From: Chitinophagaceae bacterium
GTDB lineage: Bacteria; Bacteroidota; Bacteroidia; Chitinophagales; Chitinophagaceae
Direction of reading: 5' to 3'
NCBI GenBank assembly: GCA_016721725.1
Contig: JADKHN010000001.1
Location: forward strand, 1,612,001-1,676,000
DNA: 64,000 bases
Below are positions 24,237 to 32,387 of this stretch, piece after piece; position 1 is the stretch's first letter, and each line of letters opens with the position of its first letter. The notes below the pieces were generated by a model. The model had not been told where the DNA came from. It saw only the letters and a program-made list of their open reading frames with translations, and ran no database searches. Both the position numbers and the translations under genes were made by a program.

Positions 24237-25691
24237 ATGCCTGATTTCCAAGACAGCTCGCTAATTAATGAGGATCTCGCTCCCATTCCGCCGGAGAAAA
24301 GGACCTGGGGAACCTGGAACTATGCGGCCCTCTGGATCAGCATGAGTCTTTGCATTCCTACCTATACCATGGCCAGTTCCATGATCAACCAGGGGATGAG
24401 TTGGTGGCAGGCGGTTTTGACGATCTTCATCGGTAATGCCATCGTGCTGGTACCGATGATCCTGAACGGTCACGCGGGCGCCAAATTCGGCATCCCCTTC
24501 CCCGTTCTGGCGAGGGCCAGTTTCGGGACCCGGGGCGCCAATATACCGGCCATGCTGAGGGCCATTGTTGCCTGTGGTTGGTTTGGGATCCAGACCTGGA
24601 TCGGAGGCGCCTCCTTATATAATATGATCCGGGCCTGGTATCCATCGCTGGAACCCATCAATGTCACTTCACTGTTTCCTCAGGCATTGCCTGCTCTTTG
24701 TTTCCTGGTGTTCTGGCTGTTGAACATGTTCATTGTTTATAAGGGTGTTGACAGCATCCGGAAACTGCTGGTCTTCAAGGCGATCTTTTTACCCCTGGCC
24801 GCCATCGCCTTATTTTGCTGGGCGGTCATGGCAGCGAAAGGATTGGGTCCGATACTGGAACAGCCTTCCCAGTTCAGGGACAATGCTTCTTTCTTCAAAT
24901 TCTTTTTTCCGGCATTGACCGCCGTTGTCGGTTTTTGGGCGACGCTGTCACTGAATATCCCGGATTTCACCCGGTATGCAAAAAGCCAGAAGGCCCAGAT
25001 CAATGGACAGGCCCTGGGCCTTGCACCCTCCATGACCCTCTTCGCCTTTGTAGGCGTGGTCGTGACTTCGGCCTCCGCCATGATCTATGGCAGTCCGGAA
25101 TGGGACCCGGTTCAGCTGGCCGGAAAATTCGAGAATAAATTCATGGTGAGTTTCGCCATGATCGGTATCATCATTTCAACACTGGCGACCAATATTGCCG
25201 CCAATATCGTGAGTCCGGCCAATGATTTTTCAAACCTGTCACCGGCCAGGATCAGTTTCAAGACAGGTGGATATATCACCGGCATCATCGGGGTGCTCAT
25301 TTTTCCCTGGAAGCTGATGGCGGACCCCAATGGCTACATCTTCACCTGGCTCATCGCCTATTCCAGTCTGCTGGGACCGATAGGAGGCATCATGATCGCG
25401 GATTATTATTTCATCCGTAAACAACAACTGGAAGTGGATGAATTATACCGGCACAACGGGCGTTATGAATTTAAGAGCGGTTTCAATAATATTGCCATCA
25501 TTGCCCTGCTCTTTGGTATATTGCCTAACGTTCCCGGCTTCCTGTTACAGGTGAAACTGATCTCCGCCACGGCTTTCCCGGATTGGATCTCGCATCTGTA
25601 CAATTATGCCTGGTTTGTCGGGTTTTTTGGTGAGCGGGATATCTTACTATTTGCTGATGAGGAAGAAGAACTGAATTATTCTAAAGGTTGA
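24237..25691 (+). CDS. NCS1-family nucleobase:cation symporter
   Basis: 484 residues with about 12 predicted transmembrane helices. The N-terminus PPEKRTWGTWNYAALWISMS is the typical NCS1 opening, followed by the conserved NAIVLVPMILNGHAGAKFGI and FPVLARASFGTRGANIPA, which contribute to substrate and sodium sites in Mhp1-like transporters, then TAVVGFWATLSLNIPDFTR. This matches uracil/allantoin/hydantoin permeases of NCS1. In this locus uracil, thymine or dihydropyrimidine uptake across the inner membrane is the natural reading. The leader contains TTGAAATTCAAAATAATTACC right before the ATG, one of the A-rich leaders shared across the operon. Confidence 0.92.
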   Translation: MPDFQDSSLINEDLAPIPPEKRTWGTWNYAALWISMSLCIPTYTMASSMINQGMSWWQAVLTIFIGNAIVLVPMILNGHAGAKFGIPFPVLARASFGTRGANIPAMLRAIVACGWFGIQTWIGGASLYNMIRAWYPSLEPINVTSLFPQALPALCFLVFWLLNMFIVYKGVDSIRKLLVFKAIFLPLAAIALFCWAVMAAKGLGPILEQPSQFRDNASFFKFFFPALTAVVGFWATLSLNIPDFTRYAKSQKAQINGQALGLAPSMTLFAFVGVVVTSASAMIYGSPEWDPVQLAGKFENKFMVSFAMIGIIISTLATNIAANIVSPANDFSNLSPARISFKTGGYITGIIGVLIFPWKLMADPNGYIFTWLIAYSSLLGPIGGIMIADYYFIRKQQLEVDELYRHNGRYEFKSGFNNIAIIALLFGILPNVPGFLLQVKLISATAFPDWISHLYNYAWFVGFFGERDILLFADEEEELNYSKG

Positions 25692-25752
25692 ATGAGGAAA
25701 GTCTCACGAATCAGGGATCATTTTAAAATTCAAAATTCAAAATAACTCAATC

Positions 25753-27135
25753 ATGAGCATCCTGATCAAGAACGGACATATTGTTACCGGCTCAGATAAT
25801 TATACCGGTGATATATTCATAGAAGGGGAAACGATCTCCGCGATCGGTACCGATCTGCCGGTCAGCGCAACGGAAACCATCGACGCGACCGGCCTGCTGG
25901 TCTTCCCGGGCGCCATCGATCCGCATGTACACCTGGAGATGCCGTTCATGGGCACTTTCAGCAGCGATGATTATGAATCCGGTACCCGGGCCGCTCTGCA
26001 CGGGGGCACCACCACCGTGATCGATTTCATTTTACAGAAGCAGGGTAATTCGCTTTATGATGCCTATAACGAATGGAGCGGAAGGGCGAATAACAACGCG
26101 GTGGGTGATTATGGTTTTCATATGGCTGTTACCGATTTCAACGAGAACACCGCCAGGGAGATCCGGGACCTGGTGGAGAAGGAAGGCATCACTTCCTTTA
26201 AGATCTTCATGGCATATAAGGGCGCCCTCATGATCGACGACAAACAGATGGTGGGCTTGATGAACGAGGTGAAGCAACAGGGCGGCATGGTCACGGTTCA
26301 TGCCACCAACGGGGACATGATCGATTTCCTGATCGCGAAGCATCGTGCCGAGGGCAAGATGGCACCGCTCTATCATTATCTCTCCCAGCCCGAAGTAACG
26401 GAAGCGGAAGCCTCTGAGCGTTTCGCGGGCATCGCCGGTTATACCGGGTGCCCGGGTTATATCGTTCATATGACCTGTGAAGGGGCATTGAACGCAGTGC
26501 GTGCCAATAATGCGAAGAACCAGAAAGTGTTCGCGGAAACCTGCATCCAGTATTTGTTGCTTGATGCCAGTTTATATGAAAAGGATTTCGACGGGGCGAA
26601 ATGGGTGATGAGTCCGCCCCTGCGGGAAAAGAAAGACCAGGCTGCGTTATGGGCGGGGATCAACCAGGGACTGGTGCAGGTGGTGGCTACCGACCATTGT
26701 CCGTTCAAATGGGAACAGAAACTGATGGGCAAGGATGATTTTTCTAAGATACCTAACGGACATCCTGCCATTGAACACCGGGTAGAATTACTATACAGTG
26801 AAGGCGTTCGTAAAGGGAAGATCACCCTGAACAAATTCGTGGAAGTGCTGAGCACCAATCCCGCGAAAATTTTCGGCATGCATCCCCGCAAAGGCTGTAT
26901 CGCTCCGGGTTCGGATGCCGATATCGTTTTGTTCGATCCCAATTATCAACATACCCTCAGCGTCAAGACCCATCATATGAATACTGATTACTCCGCCTAC
27001 GAGGGCTGGGAGCTGACCGGGAAAGTGAAAACGGTTTTGTTGAGAGGGAAAGTGGCTATTGATGACAATGTGTGTTTGTTGGAAAAAGGATACGGGAGAT
27101 ACATCAAGCGGAATAAGGTATCGCAAATGATATGA
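25753..27135 (+). CDS. hydA: Dihydropyrimidinase
   Basis: 460 residues of the cyclic amidohydrolase fold. The dinuclear zinc ligands are all visible: His58 and His60 in AIDPHVHLE, the carboxylated lysine Lys150 in TSFKIFMAYKG, His183 in VTVHATNGD, His239 in YIVHMTCEGAL and Asp314 in VATDHCPFKW. The spacing matches D-hydantoinases and dihydropyrimidinases. It hydrolyses 5,6-dihydrouracil or dihydrothymine to N-carbamoyl-beta-alanine or its methyl homologue. Flanking permease and beta-ureidopropionase genes support dihydropyrimidinase over allantoinase or dihydroorotase. It begins after a leader of repeated AAAATTC units. Confidence 0.95.
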   Translation: MSILIKNGHIVTGSDNYTGDIFIEGETISAIGTDLPVSATETIDATGLLVFPGAIDPHVHLEMPFMGTFSSDDYESGTRAALHGGTTTVIDFILQKQGNSLYDAYNEWSGRANNNAVGDYGFHMAVTDFNENTAREIRDLVEKEGITSFKIFMAYKGALMIDDKQMVGLMNEVKQQGGMVTVHATNGDMIDFLIAKHRAEGKMAPLYHYLSQPEVTEAEASERFAGIAGYTGCPGYIVHMTCEGALNAVRANNAKNQKVFAETCIQYLLLDASLYEKDFDGAKWVMSPPLREKKDQAALWAGINQGLVQVVATDHCPFKWEQKLMGKDDFSKIPNGHPAIEHRVELLYSEGVRKGKITLNKFVEVLSTNPAKIFGMHPRKGCIAPGSDADIVLFDPNYQHTLSVKTHHMNTDYSAYEGWELTGKVKTVLLRGKVAIDDNVCLLEKGYGRYIKRNKVSQMI

Positions 27136-27206
27136 TCTATTTTAAATGCAGAATTAACTATTTTGAATTAAGGCAGCATTTTAACAATAATGGATCTCCA
27201 ACATTA

Positions 27207-27240
27207 AAAATCTAAAATCTAAAATCTAAAATCTAAAATA
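27207..27240 (+). repeat. AAAATCT heptamer repeat upstream of the beta-ureidopropionase gene
   Basis: Four consecutive AAAATCT units are followed by AAAATA, ending 8 bases before the ATG at 27248. Similar A-rich repeat leaders of AAAATTC or AAAATTT type precede the starts at 25753 and 28200. In Bacteroidota, A-rich leaders rather than Shine-Dalgarno sites favour translation initiation. Confidence 0.7.
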
Positions 27241-27247
27241 ATAAAAG

Positions 27248-28114
27248 ATGCCAAGAATGATCAGATCAGGACTCATCCAGATGAGCCTGCCCAAAACAGA
27301 AGGTGAAGGAACCATCGAAGAGATCAAGGAAGCGATGGTGCAGAAACATATTCCGTTGATCGAGGAAGCCGGTAAGAAAGGAGTACAGATCCTCTGTTTC
27401 CAGGAGATCTTCAATACGCCGTATTTCTGTCCGGGGCAGGACAAAGCCTGGTACGAATCGGCAGAGACCGTGCCCGGTCCCACGATCGAACGCATGCAGG
27501 AATACGCGAAGAGATACAGCATGGTGATGATCGTGCCGGTCTATGAGAAAGAACAGGCCGGCGTTCTGTATAACACCGCCGCCGTGATCGATGCGGACGG
27601 AACCTACCTGGGCAAGTACCGGAAGAATCATATTCCGCATACCAGCGGATTCTGGGAAAAGTTCTTCTTCAAACCCGGTAACCTGGGATATCCCGTGTTT
27701 CAGACCCGCTATGCCAAGATCGGTGTTTACATCTGTTATGACCGGCATTTCCCCGATGGCGCCCGTTGCCTCGGACTGAACGGGGCCGAGATCGTGTATA
27801 ATCCTTCTGCGACCGTTGCCGGCCTGTCTCAATACCTATGGAAACTGGAGCAGCCCGCGCATGCAGCGGCCAATGGTTACTTCATGGGGTGCATCAACCG
27901 GGTGGGTGAAGAGAAGCCCTGGAACCTGGGCAAGTTCTATGGCAGCAGTTATTTTGTGGACCCGCGCGGCCAGATCTTTGCCTGCGCGTCGGAAGACAAG
28001 GATGAACTGCTGATCGCGGATTTTGACCTGGATATGATCGAAGAGGTCAGGAGTGTGTGGCAGTTCTTCAGGGACAGGAGACCGGAGACCTATGGAAAGA
28101 TCACCGAATTATAA
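27248..28114 (+). CDS. Beta-ureidopropionase (N-carbamoyl-beta-alanine amidohydrolase), nitrilase family
   Basis: 288 residues. The carbon-nitrogen hydrolase triad is intact: Glu53 in CFQEIFNTPYF, Lys126 in YRKNHIPH and Cys163 in YICYDRHFPD. The motif YRKNHIPHTSGFWEKFFFKPG is characteristic of beta-ureidopropionases and related N-carbamoyl-amino-acid hydrolases. It would cleave N-carbamoyl-beta-alanine (from uracil) to beta-alanine, CO2 and ammonia, or give 3-aminoisobutyrate from thymine. The gene directly follows dihydropyrimidinase. Agmatine or putrescine amidohydrolases are close relatives, but the context makes them unlikely. Confidence 0.92.
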   Translation: MPRMIRSGLIQMSLPKTEGEGTIEEIKEAMVQKHIPLIEEAGKKGVQILCFQEIFNTPYFCPGQDKAWYESAETVPGPTIERMQEYAKRYSMVMIVPVYEKEQAGVLYNTAAVIDADGTYLGKYRKNHIPHTSGFWEKFFFKPGNLGYPVFQTRYAKIGVYICYDRHFPDGARCLGLNGAEIVYNPSATVAGLSQYLWKLEQPAHAAANGYFMGCINRVGEEKPWNLGKFYGSSYFVDPRGQIFACASEDKDELLIADFDLDMIEEVRSVWQFFRDRRPETYGKITEL

Positions 28115-28199
28115 TCCCTATTCAAAATGTTGAATGATGAATTTTAAAATACAGCTTATCGGGAATTAATTTAAAATTCAAAATTTAAAATTTAAAATA

Positions 28200-29537
28200 A
28201 TGATCTCAAACAACCGGTTGTCTAAAGAAGAATACGAACAGAATTTCACCGACATCCACCCGCCCTTTGAAACCAAAGAAGCGGCGCTGGTGGAGGCGAA
28301 CCGCTGCCTGTTCTGTTATGATGCGCCCTGTACCAAGATTTGCCCTACCGGTATCAATGTGCCCAAATTCATCAAACAGATCACGACGGATAATATCAAG
28401 GGAAGCGCCCATACCATTTTTTTGTCAAATATCATGGGAGCCGGTTGCAGCAAGGTCTGCCCGGTAGAGAAATTATGCGAAGGCAGTTGTGTCTTCAACC
28501 TGATGGATGAACCGCCGATCCCCATCGCTAAATTACAGCGGTACAGTACGGAGATGGCGATGGAGAAAAAATGGCCGCTTTTCAAAAGAAAACCGTCTGC
28601 CGGAAAGAAAGTGGCGGTTGTGGGTGCAGGCCCGGCCGGCTTGAGTTGCGCCCATGTGCTGGCTCGCGAGGGAGTTGATGTAACGATCTATGAAAAAGAA
28701 AGTGAGGGTGGCGGATTGATGACCTATGGCATCGCGGCATATAAAGTGACACCGGATTTTTGTGAAGATGAAGTGAATTATATCTTGTCGATTGGCGGCA
28801 TCGGCATCAAATACAACCAGGTACTGGGTAAAGATATCTCTCTATCCGGCCTGCAGAAAGAGTTTGACGCGGTTTTCCTGGGTATCGGGGTAGGACTAGC
28901 CCGGCAACTGGAGATACCCGGCGAAGAACTTGATGGTGTGGTGGATGCCATCTCTTTTATTTATCAATTGCGCAACGAAGGTTTTTCCAAAGTGCCGGTT
29001 GGTGACCGCGTAGCGGTGATCGGAATGGGCATGACGGCCATTGATGCGGCCACACAAGCCAAGCGGTTGGGCGCCAAAGAAGTGACCATGCTTTACAGGC
29101 GGACAAAGGATGAGATGCCTTGTACGCAACATGAACTGGATATAGCCATGCTCGATGGTTGTATGATCGAATGGCTGGCGGCGCCCAAAGAATTGAAAGG
29201 TCAGGATGGGAAAGTAACTCAAATTGTTTGCGACATCATGCAATTGGGTGAACCGGATGCCAGCGGAAGAAGAGCGCCCGTTGCGACAGGCGAAACATTT
29301 GCTTTGGAAGTGGACATGGTGATCAAGGCGGCGGGACAGATGCCCTTCGGGGAATTGGTGTTGAGCCAGAACCTTCAGCATTCAAATTCCAAAATAAAGG
29401 TATCCGGTTCCGCAACCAGTATCAAGGGCGTATTCGCCGGTGGTGATTGCGTGAACGGGGGGAAAGAGGTGGTTGATGCGGTGCAGGCGGGGAAGGATGG
29501 AGCAGGGGCTATTTTGAATTATTTAAAATTGAAGTAG
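28200..29537 (+). CDS. preT: NAD(P)-dependent dihydropyrimidine dehydrogenase, PreT subunit
   Basis: 445 residues. The N-terminal domain carries eight cysteines in two groups, CLFCYDAPCTKICP (Cys36, 39, 44, 48) and GCSKVCPVEKLCEGSC (Cys83, 87, 93, 97), for two iron-sulfur clusters as in the glutamate-synthase small-subunit family. The FAD motif VAVVGAGPAGLSCAHVL begins at about residue 138, and an NAD(P) motif VAVIGMGMTAIDAATQAK lies near residue 270. The C-terminal FAD-closing motif is GVFAGGDCVNGGKEVVDAV. With PreA it forms the bacterial two-subunit dihydropyrimidine dehydrogenase: PreT takes electrons from NAD(P)H. The gene starts directly after an AAAATTT repeat leader (AAAATAATG). Confidence 0.94.
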   Translation: MISNNRLSKEEYEQNFTDIHPPFETKEAALVEANRCLFCYDAPCTKICPTGINVPKFIKQITTDNIKGSAHTIFLSNIMGAGCSKVCPVEKLCEGSCVFNLMDEPPIPIAKLQRYSTEMAMEKKWPLFKRKPSAGKKVAVVGAGPAGLSCAHVLAREGVDVTIYEKESEGGGLMTYGIAAYKVTPDFCEDEVNYILSIGGIGIKYNQVLGKDISLSGLQKEFDAVFLGIGVGLARQLEIPGEELDGVVDAISFIYQLRNEGFSKVPVGDRVAVIGMGMTAIDAATQAKRLGAKEVTMLYRRTKDEMPCTQHELDIAMLDGCMIEWLAAPKELKGQDGKVTQIVCDIMQLGEPDASGRRAPVATGETFALEVDMVIKAAGQMPFGELVLSQNLQHSNSKIKVSGSATSIKGVFAGGDCVNGGKEVVDAVQAGKDGAGAILNYLKLK

Positions 29538-29540
29538 GTG

Positions 29541-29620
29541 CTTAACCGCAAAGACGCGAAGGCGCAAGGGATCGCTAAGCATTCTTTGCGAAACTTGGCG
29601 ACTTGGCGGCTTCGCGGTAA
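29541..29620. repeat. Imperfect inverted repeat between preT and preA
   Basis: The left arm ACCGCAAAGACGCGAAGGCG and the right arm CTTGGCGACTTGGCGGCTTC plus GCGGT are imperfect reverse complements over about 25 bases, with mismatches spaced every fourth base or so. It is a self-complementary intergenic element of REP/MITE style, common in Bacteroidota genomes to my knowledge. It would form a long hairpin in the preT-preA mRNA. Confidence 0.6.
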
Positions 29621-29636
29621 ATCAAAATAAAATATC

Positions 29637-30905
29637 ATGGCTAATATATCGTCTACTTTCCTCGGCATCAAATCCCCCAACCCCTTCTGGCTGGCCAGTG
29701 CGCCACCGACGGATAAGAAATACAATGTGCTCCGTGCTTTTGAAGCCGGCTGGGGAGGAGTGGTCTGGAAAACACTGGGTTCACAGGTGAAGAATGTCTC
29801 TTCGCGTTATTCCGCGGTTGATTATGGCGGGCAACGGGTCATGGGACTGAATAACATTGAGCTCATCAGTGACCGGCCGCTGGATATCAATCTGAAAGAG
29901 ATCCGGGAATGTGTCAGGTTATTTCCTGACCGGGCCATGGTCGTTTCCTTAATGGCGGATAATGACAAGCAAAGCTGGCATGAACTCATCAAAAAAGTGG
30001 AAGATACCGGGGCGCATGGATTTGAACTGAATTTCGGTTGTCCGCATGGTATGACTGAACGCGGGATGGGTGCATCAGTGGGCCAGGATCCTGAGATCGC
30101 CAGGATGGTGGTGGAATGGGTCATGGAGGCGGCGACCCTGCCGGTGATCACCAAGCTGACCCCCAATGTGCATTCTGTTGTGCCTACCGGGAGAGCGGTG
30201 GTGGAAGCGGGTACCCATGCCTTATCACTCATCAATACCATACAATCCATTACCGGGGTTGACCTGGATACGCTGGTCCCCAATCCTTACGTAGATGGAA
30301 AATCCGTTTTCGGCGGATACTGCGGCCCGGCAGTGAAACCCATCGCCCTGAAGATGCTTACTACCATCGCCCAGGATGAACTGACTCGCAAAGTGCCCAT
30401 CAGCGGGATCGGCGGGGTGAGTACCTGGAAGGATGCGGTTGAATTCATGCTGCTGGGGGCATCCAATGTGCAGGTCTGTACCGCAGCCATGAAACACGGA
30501 TTCCGGATCGTGGAGGACATGATTGAAGGGCTCACCAACTGGATGGATGAAAAAGGTTATAAAACGCTGGATGATTTCATTGGCAGATCAGTCAATACGA
30601 TCACGCACTGGGAGGACCTGGATATCAATTATCACCATATCGCCAAAATCAACCAGGACAAATGCATCCATTGCGGGCTGTGCTATATCGCCTGTGAAGA
30701 TACTTCTCACCAGTCCATCCGGCTGGATTACGGGAATCCCTATAATACCTACACCATCATTGAAGATGAATGTGTTGGATGCAATTTATGCAAGCTGGTC
30801 TGCCCGGTGAACGACTGTATCACGATGGAAGTGCACCGGAAAGGGGAGGAATACATCAACTGGAAAGAGTACCAGCGAAGAGGGTTGCCGCTGAATGATC
30901 ATTGA
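29637..30905 (+). CDS. preA: NAD-dependent dihydropyrimidine dehydrogenase, PreA subunit
   Basis: 422 residues. An FMN-binding TIM barrel (residues about 1-320) resembles dihydroorotate dehydrogenase. The active-site stretch ELNFGCPHGMTERGMG places Cys135 at the catalytic cysteine of mammalian dihydropyrimidine dehydrogenase; the neighbouring serine of the mammalian motif is glycine here. The C-terminal ferredoxin domain has two [4Fe-4S] sets, CIHCGLCYIAC and CVGCNLCKLVCP. It reduces uracil and thymine at the 5,6 bond with electrons from PreT. It is the last enzyme gene of the pyrimidine operon; an outer-membrane protein follows after 61 bases. Confidence 0.94.
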   Translation: MANISSTFLGIKSPNPFWLASAPPTDKKYNVLRAFEAGWGGVVWKTLGSQVKNVSSRYSAVDYGGQRVMGLNNIELISDRPLDINLKEIRECVRLFPDRAMVVSLMADNDKQSWHELIKKVEDTGAHGFELNFGCPHGMTERGMGASVGQDPEIARMVVEWVMEAATLPVITKLTPNVHSVVPTGRAVVEAGTHALSLINTIQSITGVDLDTLVPNPYVDGKSVFGGYCGPAVKPIALKMLTTIAQDELTRKVPISGIGGVSTWKDAVEFMLLGASNVQVCTAAMKHGFRIVEDMIEGLTNWMDEKGYKTLDDFIGRSVNTITHWEDLDINYHHIAKINQDKCIHCGLCYIACEDTSHQSIRLDYGNPYNTYTIIEDECVGCNLCKLVCPVNDCITMEVHRKGEEYINWKEYQRRGLPLNDH

Positions 30906-30966
30906 TGCGGATGTTGTTTTCTATGCTTTTTTATTGCAACTTGCACCCTGAACCAAGACAGAATCT

Positions 30967-32040
30967 ATGCGGTCATTTATCATTTTTTGCCTTGGCTTGT
31001 TCAGTTATGGACAGGTCAGTGGTCAGGGTTGTGTCGCCATTAAGAGTGGCGGAATGACCTGTTCTGCACATGCCTCCGGCCAGAAGTCCTCCAAATCCTG
31101 GCAACTCAGCACCAATAACCGGTATTTCCGTTCATACAAGCATTTTGTAGGAACCGTTGAACAAAAACAACGCGTTGACCAGGGAACCCAGGTCATCAAT
31201 CATGCTTACAGCATGGACCTCTCCTTATTACGGAGGATCAATTCCTCCTGGTCGGTGATGATCAACCTGCCCATCCTCTCCAATACCCGTTCTTCACTAT
31301 ACGAGCACGACCGGAAGAAACGGAATTCCACAAACTCTTTCGGGATCGGGGATATCCGGCTGGCCGCTTATAAATGGCTGCACAATCCCGATAAGTACAG
31401 CAAAGGAAACGTTCAGGTTGGTGTAGGAATAAAACTGCCGACCGGTGATTACAAATACCAGGATTATTTTCATACTACGGATTCCACCAAAGTATTGGGT
31501 CCGGTGGATCAATCCATTCAGCTGGGCGACGGGGGAACCGGATTCTCCCTGGAAGTCAACGGCTATTACCAGCTGATCAAAGGGTTGAGCGTTTATGGCA
31601 ATTTCTTTTACCTGCTTAACCCGCGGGAACAGAATGGCGTATCAACCGCGAGGGGCGGAGTCGCTAGCGCATCCAGCATAGCCGGGGGCAGTGATGTGAT
31701 GAGCGTTCCCGATCAATACATGTTCAGGGCCGGACTCAGTTATATGTTGCAGAAATTCTCTTTTTCAGCGGGCATCCGGGATGAATGCCTGCCTGTCCAT
31801 GACCTGATCGGGGGGAGCGCCGGATTCAGAAGGCCGGGCTATATCATCTCTGTTGAACCTTCCGTTGCTTATGAGATGAAGAATTTCACCGCTTACGTGA
31901 CGGTGCCATTTGCGGTCAAACGCAGCAGGACACAAAGTGTTCCGGACCGTAACCGCACAAAGCAAACCGGGGTTTATACTCAGGGGGATGCCGCTTTCTC
32001 GGATTATACCATCAACATCGGCTGTGCGATAAAATTCTAA
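30967..32040 (+). CDS. Outer-membrane beta-barrel protein of unknown substrate
   Basis: 357 residues. A signal peptide (MRSFIIFCLGLFSYGQVSGQ) is followed by alternating amphipathic strands and a terminal aromatic residue (GCAIKF), as expected for an outer-membrane barrel. Stretches such as GIGDIRLAAYKWL and VGVGIKLPTGDYK resemble the MetA/phenol-degradation transporter group of porin-like proteins. It has a paired-cysteine N-terminus (GCVAIKSGGMTC). It starts 61 bases after preA on the same strand and is followed by a terminator, so it may be the distal gene of the pyrimidine operon, possibly helping base entry. That role is inference only. Confidence 0.65.
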   Translation: MRSFIIFCLGLFSYGQVSGQGCVAIKSGGMTCSAHASGQKSSKSWQLSTNNRYFRSYKHFVGTVEQKQRVDQGTQVINHAYSMDLSLLRRINSSWSVMINLPILSNTRSSLYEHDRKKRNSTNSFGIGDIRLAAYKWLHNPDKYSKGNVQVGVGIKLPTGDYKYQDYFHTTDSTKVLGPVDQSIQLGDGGTGFSLEVNGYYQLIKGLSVYGNFFYLLNPREQNGVSTARGGVASASSIAGGSDVMSVPDQYMFRAGLSYMLQKFSFSAGIRDECLPVHDLIGGSAGFRRPGYIISVEPSVAYEMKNFTAYVTVPFAVKRSRTQSVPDRNRTKQTGVYTQGDAAFSDYTINIGCAIKF

Positions 32041-32062
32041 GGAGATTATTGAAAATATAAGG

Positions 32063-32092
32063 AAGGGCCTGTTTGAAAGAACAGGTCCTTTT
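32063..32092 (+). terminator. Terminator at the end of the pyrimidine operon
   Basis: AGGGCCTGTT pairs with AACAGGTCCT around TGAAAG, with one G-T pair, followed by TTTC. It lies 22 bases past the stop of the barrel gene, between convergent genes. Confidence 0.7.
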
Positions 32093-32105
32093 CATTTCAG
32101 GTCGA

Positions 32106-32375
32106 TCAGTTGTTCTCAAACAATTTCCCCTTCAGGTAGCTTTCGATCGCATCGCAGGGAACAAAGAAGGGTTTGGAATCAATGGAGACCTGCAGCTCCT
32201 TTCCGGCAACAACATAAGAACCGGCGACGGTCATGCCCATCAACGTGATATCGAATTTTCCTTCTTGATCATCGCCGGTGAAATTGCCTTCTTTTTTTTC
32301 GATCGCGGCTTTCGCTCTGTTCAGCAGTTCCGTGGTCTCTCCGGTAAAAGGGATGTTGAATTGGCATTCTGGCAT
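32106..32375 (-). CDS. Small conserved hypothetical protein
   Basis: 89 residues with no signal peptide or membrane segment. The pattern is one helix (TGETTELLNRAKAAIEKKEG) then several strands (GKFDITLMGMTVAGSYVV, then KELQVSIDSKPFFV) and a C-terminal helix. This layout is reminiscent of small PHA_gran_rgn-type proteins, but the similarity is weak and I do not assign it. Coding quality looks real: regular amino-acid composition, a compact frame between a terminator and the next gene, and no competing frame. It is 12 bases downstream of the stop of the secreted gliding/T9SS protein and may be in its transcript. Confidence 0.6.
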   Translation of the reverse strand: MPECQFNIPFTGETTELLNRAKAAIEKKEGNFTGDDQEGKFDITLMGMTVAGSYVVAGKELQVSIDSKPFFVPCDAIESYLKGKLFENN

Positions 32376-32387
32376 AATAAAGGTGGA

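Noticed and set aside
29822..30283. Possible minus-strand gene opposite preA
   Set aside because: It is a low-complexity serine/threonine-rich shadow of a gene with intact ferredoxin motifs.
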